Shown here piece after piece: positions 31,203 through 35,561 of a DNA stretch of 35,561 nucleotides (positions are counted from its first letter, which is position 1; the number at the start of each line of letters is the position of its first letter). Source of the stretch: Chloroflexaceae bacterium (GTDB taxonomy: Bacteria; Chloroflexota; Chloroflexia; Chloroflexales; Chloroflexaceae); assembly GCA_025454695.1 (NCBI GenBank), contig JALONX010000003.1, positions 1-35,561 of the forward strand, in the 5' to 3' direction. Below the pieces are notes generated by a model. The model was not told where the DNA came from, made no database searches, and worked only from the letters and a program-made list of their open reading frames with translations. Made by a program: the position numbers and the translations under genes.

Positions 31203-32462
31203 TCAGCGTTCCCCAAGCCGATACAACACCTCCCCCGCATGCTCCACCAGCAGCAGCCCGTCGTCTTCGCGCCCGGCCCAGGCCGCCGGGTCGAGGGTGC
31301 GGTAGTCGCAGTAGCCCAGGTTGATGCGGCGGCAGCGCTCCTCGGGAATGGCGGTGGCCAGCGTAACGGTGATGCGGGGCGTTTCAACGCCAGTGGCCGA
31401 GTCGTAGCTGCCATGGCCCTTCACGTGGGTGCTGTGGGCCAGCACGCCGCCGGGCAGGTGGCCAAAACGCTCCCACTGGCCCACAAAATAGTCGCGCACA
31501 TGGTAGCCAACCCGGTCAATCAACTGACCGTGAGTGTAGGAGACCTCGCTAATGTGCGGCGCATAGATAATCACCTCGCCGCCATCGGCCACCACCGGCT
31601 CAGTTTTATACATCGCCTTGGCCGCCGTCCAGAGATCGGCATATTTGGGCGCGGCCAGCGCCAGCACCCGCTGAAATGGGCGTGGCTTCCAGACAATGTT
31701 GAGTTGGGCCGACAGATCGGCGGCGGCACTCCAGGCCTGCTCGTGCGGGCCGATGTATAGCCCGTGCAACGCTGTGCCCTTCAGCACCAGGGCGATGCAA
31801 CACATGGGCACCGGCACCAGGCCCGCCGCCATGTGAATCACCCGTCGCACCGCCGTGTCCTTCACACCGATGGTGGCAATACTGGTGCCTAGCGCCCCCA
31901 GCCAGTGCGTTGCATCTATAATCTCCGGCCCGGCAATGCCAGGGAAGAGATATTTGGCCCCGCCGGAAAAGCCCGCCACTTCGTGGGGAAACACCGGCCC
32001 ACACAGCAGCAGCTGGTCGTAGTTGAAGATCGCCCGGTTGACCCGCACCGGCGTAGGCCGGGCCAGCAGGCCACCCGTGCGTCTGGCCAATTCATCGGCG
32101 GGCAACGTGCCGAGGGTGGCAAGCTCCTCGGGACAATCCCAGGCATGGTTCAACACGGCCACGTTTGCAAAACGGGCGACCCGCTCCGGTGCTGGCATGC
32201 CCACCAGCTTGTCAATGGCGGCTTCGTCCATCGGCGGGTGCGTGCCAAGGGCGATCAGAAAATCGAGGCGCTGCACCCGGCTGGCCAGCGTGGCGCAGAG
32301 GGTGTGAAACAGCAGCGGAATGGGGGCGGTGCGGGTAGCATCGGGAATAATCACCAGCACGCGCCGCCCATCAAGGGCCAGCGGGCCAAGGCCCTCGGCC
32401 AGCAGCCCGGCCACCTGCGCATCGCTCAACGTTTGCATGGCGGAACCAGCACCAACGATCAT
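31203..32462 (-). CDS. LarA-family (nickel-pincer) 2-hydroxyacid racemase/epimerase
   Basis: The protein of 419 residues has the LarA/DUF2088 pattern: VLVIIPDATRTAPIPLL in the N-terminal domain, IALGTHPPMDEAAIDKLVG (catalytic-type His), and FPHEVAGFSGGAKYLFPG followed by ATHWLG. The His of PHEVAG, the Lys of GGAKYLFPG and the His of ATHW match the catalytic His, the pincer-cofactor Lys and the nickel-ligand His of lactate racemase. Family members racemise or epimerise 2-hydroxyacids; besides lactate, homologues acting on malate, hydroxyglutarate and gluconate are known. Between a mannonate-forming reductase and a gluconokinase-like kinase, C2 epimerisation of an aldonate is attractive (inference). 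Cofactor genes larB/C/E are not in this window. GAGGAGG sits six bases before the ATG at 32462; a GTG at 32465 is less well placed. Confidence 0.87.
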   Translation of the reverse strand: MIVGAGSAMQTLSDAQVAGLLAEGLGPLALDGRRVLVIIPDATRTAPIPLLFHTLCATLASRVQRLDFLIALGTHPPMDEAAIDKLVGMPAPERVARFANVAVLNHAWDCPEELATLGTLPADELARRTGGLLARPTPVRVNRAIFNYDQLLLCGPVFPHEVAGFSGGAKYLFPGIAGPEIIDATHWLGALGTSIATIGVKDTAVRRVIHMAAGLVPVPMCCIALVLKGTALHGLYIGPHEQAWSAAADLSAQLNIVWKPRPFQRVLALAAPKYADLWTAAKAMYKTEPVVADGGEVIIYAPHISEVSYTHGQLIDRVGYHVRDYFVGQWERFGHLPGGVLAHSTHVKGHGSYDSATGVETPRITVTLATAIPEERCRRINLGYCDYRTLDPAAWAGREDDGLLLVEHAGEVLYRLGER

Positions 32463-32601
32463 CACCCGCCTCCTCTAAACATCACCAGAAAAGCTCTCGC
32501 AAAGCCTGTCCTGCTCCTCGTCAAGCTCGGAAACCGGCATCGAAGGGCCGTAAAGCTCGCAAAGGATTGCAAAAAAAACATTATCACGGTCACTTGTTTG
32601 G

Positions 32602-32658
32602 CTTCGGTCTTCGGTCAGCCTGTAAGCACTCGGCACTCGGCACTCGGCACTCGGCACT
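32602..32658. repeat. Heptamer arrays between the SDR and LarA-like genes
   Basis: Two TTCGGTC units (about 32602-32616) and a GCACTCG array of nearly five units (32626-32658) end just beside the SDR stop codon. They lie within an otherwise plain 196-bp intra-operon gap. Confidence 0.88.
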
Positions 32659-32661
32659 TGT

Positions 32662-33483
32662 TCACACGCCGCTATCGGCAGAAAAGCCGCCATCAACTGG
32701 TACCACCACCCCAGTGACAAAGGCCGCCGCCGGGCTGACCAGCCAGAGCAGGGTGCCCACCAGGTCGTCGGCCTGGCCGAAGCGGCCCATGGGGGTGTGG
32801 GCCAGAATCGTCTCGCCCCGTGGCGTGAGTCTGCCGCTGCTCGGCTCAGTCAACAGGTCGCGGTTCTGCTCGGTGAGAAAGAAGCCCGGCGCAATCGCGT
32901 TGACCCTGATGGCGGCGCTGTAGTTGCGGGCCATGTCCACCGCCAGCCAGCGGGTGAAGTTGTCTACCGCTGCTTTGGCCGCGCCATAGCCCACCACCCG
33001 GCTTAGCGGACGCATAGCCGACATCGAGCTGATGTTGACGATGCAGCCGCGCCCCCGCTCGGCCATGCCGCGCCCAAACATCTGGCAGGCGGCCAGGGTG
33101 CCGTCGAAGTTCAGCTCAACCACCTCCCGCAGCGCCAGCGGGTCGAGGTCGAAAAAGCTGGTGTCGGGTGAGGTTCTGGCTCCAGGGCGATTGCCACCCG
33201 CGCCATTCACCAGCATGTCCACCGGGCCGAAGTTGGCTTCGATCTGGGCCGCAGCATGGCGCAAGGCTTCGCGGTCGCACACATCGGCGGCGATGGCCAT
33301 GGCGCTGCCGCCCACAGCCCGAATGGCCTCGGCGACAGACTCAGCCGGGGCGAGCCGCCGCCCCAGCACGGCCACTGCCGCGCCAGCTGCCGCCAGACCA
33401 TGGGCCATGGCGCTGCCCAACACGCCGCTACCACCCGTTACCACCGCCACCTGGCCACGAATGTCGAAACGAGTTGCGCTCAT
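32662..33483 (-). CDS. SDR oxidoreductase, probable D-mannonate oxidoreductase (fructuronate reductase)
   Basis: Classical short-chain dehydrogenase of 273 residues: cofactor motif VTGGSGVLGSAMA (residues 15-27), NGAGG near 90, Ser in NISSMSAMRPLSR near 150, and catalytic YGAAKAAVDNF near 165. The segments NAIAPGFFLTEQNRDLL, HTPMGRFG and TGVVVPVDGGFSADSGV are those I associate with SDR-type D-mannonate oxidoreductases. The expected reaction is D-fructuronate plus NAD(P)H to D-mannonate. The ATG overlaps the stop of the uxaE-like gene (ATGA), consistent with consecutive pathway steps. Gluconate 5-dehydrogenase is the main alternative. Confidence 0.85.
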   Translation of the reverse strand: MSATRFDIRGQVAVVTGGSGVLGSAMAHGLAAAGAAVAVLGRRLAPAESVAEAIRAVGGSAMAIAADVCDREALRHAAAQIEANFGPVDMLVNGAGGNRPGARTSPDTSFFDLDPLALREVVELNFDGTLAACQMFGRGMAERGRGCIVNISSMSAMRPLSRVVGYGAAKAAVDNFTRWLAVDMARNYSAAIRVNAIAPGFFLTEQNRDLLTEPSSGRLTPRGETILAHTPMGRFGQADDLVGTLLWLVSPAAAFVTGVVVPVDGGFSADSGV

Positions 33484-34952
33484 GGCTGCCTCCGCGCAAA
33501 CGGTTCCAGGTGGCGGATGAAGTGGCGTTCCAGCGTGGCGGCATAGGCGGCGCGGTTGGCCGCTAGCAGCGCCCGCAGTTCTGCCCCGTGGTCCGCTAGC
33601 ACCGAACCAAAGGTGACATGCAGAATCTGCCGGGCATCAAACTGGTCAAGCAGGGTGGGCAGCGCCGCATCAGGCATATCGGTGGGGTCAGCCATGCGCT
33701 CCAACTGGGCCGACACATGGTAGGTCTGCCGATCTTCAGGGTAGCGGGCGCGGGCCAGGGCGGCCATGCTACGAAACAGGCCAGGGTCGGCGCTGGCGAC
33801 CACCCGCAACGCTTCCAGGTAGCTGGTGCCAGCGGTTTTGAGATGCACGAGTCCGTTGGTGGCAGCCACAATCAGCGGGTAGACGCTGAACTTGTCGGAG
33901 CCGGAGTGGAGGCTGAGCTTATATGGCCCCAGGGCGCGGGCCACCAGGGCGTGGGCTGTCAGGTCGGCCTGCAACGCCTTCAGGTCGCCCTGGTAGTCTA
34001 CTCCTTTTTCAAAGCGGCCCACAAAACGCGGGGCCATGCCCACCCAGCCCACCCCCAGGCGGCGCAACTCCAGCGCCATGTAGATATGCTCGGCGGGCGT
34101 GGTGGGCGTTTCGGTCTCGTCAATTGAAATTTCTAGTTCAAACGGCAGGCCTTTGGCGGCCAGGTGGCGATGAAGCATGGCCAGGTGGGCCACGGCCCGG
34201 CCATATTTGGCAGCGGCCCGCAACACCTCGGACTCAGCCATGTAGAAACCACGCAAGCCCAGGTCAATCGTGCGGCCAGCATAGCGGTAGCGCAGGTCGG
34301 CGGGCGAGCTTTCTAGCTGCGGCCAGGGCAGCGCTGCCACCTTGCGCTCCAACATGGCGGCCTCATCGCTGTCGGCGGCACTATCCACAAAGGCACTCGG
34401 ATCAAGGGTGAAGGTAGTGAAGCCAGCGGCGGCGCATACATCAATATCGTCAGTTGTCTTGAGGTGATCGGCGTCGGCACCCAGCGGCTCGCCCCAACCA
34501 GCGGCCAGGGCACCCCAGGTCGCCTCGTCAAGCACCTGCTGGGGGCTGCGGCCTGTGCGGGCATTCTCGCGGATGGACTGCTGGGCAAACACCGGGGCGA
34601 TGCCGCCGCCCACCGCCCGCAGGGCACGGGCATGGCCGGGCGTGGCCAGGCCCAGGCGGTCGCCCAACCCGGCAGAGGTGGCCAGGCCCAGGGGCTGGGG
34701 CTGAAGCCAGGGCAGCGCCGCCCGCAGCGCTCTGGCGTTGGCGGCATTGGCGGGGCCACGCAGCAGCACGCCGCCATCAACTGGTTCGCATGTTCCGGCA
34801 AACGTGGCCAGCACCGGGCTGGTGGCACTGGCCAGCACGCACACCGTGGCAGGGTCGGCGGCGTCGAGCCAGCAGGCCACGCCGCCGTGGTGCAGCACGG
34901 GAGCAGCCCCGGCAAGATCAAGGGAAATAGCAAAGGTATGTTGGTCAGGCAC
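33480..34952 (-). CDS. uxaE: UxaE-like tagaturonate/fructuronate epimerase
   Basis: The 490-residue protein resembles the UxaE family described in Thermotoga: GLGDRLGLATPGHARALR near residue 95, PVFAQQSIRENARTGRSP near 122, WGEPLGADADHLKTTDDI near 155, and the C-terminal SLHSGSDKFSVYPLI and HVSAQLERMADPTDM. The family interconverts D-tagaturonate and D-fructuronate, letting galacturonate enter the glucuronate branch in place of the UxaB/UxaA route. It is coupled by overlap to the fructuronate-reductase-like SDR. Translation starts at a GTG (34952) with a weak GTGAG site. The 144-bp gap upstream holds a few CACAAAGG-type units and no obvious promoter. Confidence 0.85.
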   Translation of the reverse strand: MPDQHTFAISLDLAGAAPVLHHGGVACWLDAADPATVCVLASATSPVLATFAGTCEPVDGGVLLRGPANAANARALRAALPWLQPQPLGLATSAGLGDRLGLATPGHARALRAVGGGIAPVFAQQSIRENARTGRSPQQVLDEATWGALAAGWGEPLGADADHLKTTDDIDVCAAAGFTTFTLDPSAFVDSAADSDEAAMLERKVAALPWPQLESSPADLRYRYAGRTIDLGLRGFYMAESEVLRAAAKYGRAVAHLAMLHRHLAAKGLPFELEISIDETETPTTPAEHIYMALELRRLGVGWVGMAPRFVGRFEKGVDYQGDLKALQADLTAHALVARALGPYKLSLHSGSDKFSVYPLIVAATNGLVHLKTAGTSYLEALRVVASADPGLFRSMAALARARYPEDRQTYHVSAQLERMADPTDMPDAALPTLLDQFDARQILHVTFGSVLADHGAELRALLAANRAAYAATLERHFIRHLEPFARRQP

Positions 34953-35096
34953 AACGTACTCACTTTCTCAAAAGCTGTTTGAACAGGCTGTTTTTGTAGC
35001 GTGCGCAACGGCACGAAGTACTTACAGCGGTAGGCCTATCTACGATTCTTTGTGCCTTTGTGAGAGTCGTTGCAGACAACCTCTCAACTCCGCTGG

Positions 35097-35561
35097 TTAA
35101 CGTGCCATCCAGCCGCCATCCACCACCAGCACATGGCCATGCACATAGTCGCTCGCCCGCGAAGCCAGAAACACGGCAGCGCCCGCCAGATCTTCAGGCG
35201 TACCCCAACGCCCCGCCGGGATGCGTTCGCCGATCTGGCGGGAGCGATCCGGGTCGTTGCGCAGGGCTTTGGTGTTGTCGGTGGCCATGTAGCCGGGGGC
35301 GATGGCGTTGACGTTGATGCCCTGGTCAGCCCACTCGTTGGCCAGCGCTTTGGTTAGCCCGGCCACTGCATGTTTGGCTGCCGTGTAGGCAGGCACTCGA
35401 ATGCCGCCCTGAAAGGTGAGCAGCGACGCGATATTGATGATTTTGCCCCGGCCCTGGGCCAGCATGGGCCTGCCCGCTGCCTGGCACAGCGCCCAGACCG
35501 CATCGAGATTCACGTCCAGCACGGCCCGCCAGTCGTCCCAGGCATAATCGGCGGCGGCGGC
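35097..35561 (-). CDS. kduD: KduD-like SDR (2-dehydro-3-deoxy-D-gluconate 5-dehydrogenase), 5' end outside the window
   Basis: The frame is open to the right edge; only the C-terminal 154 residues are present. The catalytic Ser is in [13 protein letters not shown] and Tyr/Lys in [53 protein letters not shown] and [17 protein letters not shown] match KduD closely. The enzyme interconverts 2,5-diketo-3-deoxygluconate and 2-keto-3-deoxygluconate in the breakdown of pectin and other unsaturated uronates. It is on the same strand as the uxaE-like gene, 144 bp upstream of it. The Rossmann glycine motif lies beyond the edge. Confidence 0.88.
   Translation of the reverse strand, partial: AAAADYAWDDWRAVLDVNLDAVWALCQAAGRPMLAQGRGKIINIASLLTFQGGIRVPAYTAAKHAVAGLTKALANEWADQGINVNAIAPGYMATDNTKALRNDPDRSRQIGERIPAGRWGTPEDLAGAAVFLASRASDYVHGHVLVVDGGWMAR

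Overview
The window is GC-rich and densely coding, and is packed with short heptanucleotide arrays. Gene style and repeat content suggest a filamentous Chloroflexota (Chloroflexia-type) bacterium. This is inference; no rRNA or tRNA is present to confirm it.

Region 1 (1-20417, all minus strand) is most of a lipopeptide assembly line. In transcription order it holds a fatty acyl-AMP ligase (FAAL, 20417-18585), a hybrid PKS/NRPS ACP-KS-AT-(degenerate DH)-ACP-C-A[MT]-PCP (18588-10189), a second hybrid KS-AT-KR-ACP-C-A-PCP (9940-1793), and the start of a further NRPS C-A... (1659 to beyond the left edge). FAAL should activate a fatty acid and load it on the first ACP. The first PKS module adds malonate without reduction. 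An amino acid, possibly aromatic and methylated by an embedded PRMT-like domain, is added next. The second PKS module adds malonate and reduces the ketone, giving a statine-like gamma-amino-beta-hydroxy unit, and more amino acids follow. No thioesterase is in view.

The most unusual property of region 1 is that the megasynthase genes are riddled, in frame, with arrays of 7-bp and 9-bp repeats. Many are arranged as inverted pairs able to form hairpins. They recur at the same protein loops in different domains, and one family carries base changes exactly where the repeat would otherwise create in-frame stop codons.

Region 2 (20418-29475) starts with a 601-bp divergent non-coding stretch. It is followed by a secreted subtilisin-like protease, a MASE1-PAS hybrid histidine kinase with receiver, a DUF4126-like membrane protein with a paired operator upstream, a small HTH protein, and a phage-type antirepressor (P22_AR_N-like).

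Region 3 (29476-35561, minus strand) is a sugar-acid operon: kduD (partial), uxaE-like tagaturonate/fructuronate epimerase, an SDR resembling D-mannonate oxidoreductase, a LarA-family (nickel-pincer) racemase/epimerase, and an FGGY gluconokinase-like kinase. Together they suggest hexuronate breakdown. Because D-mannonate and D-gluconate are C2 epimers, the LarA homologue could link the uronate branch to gluconate phosphorylation, a possible alternative to mannonate dehydratase.
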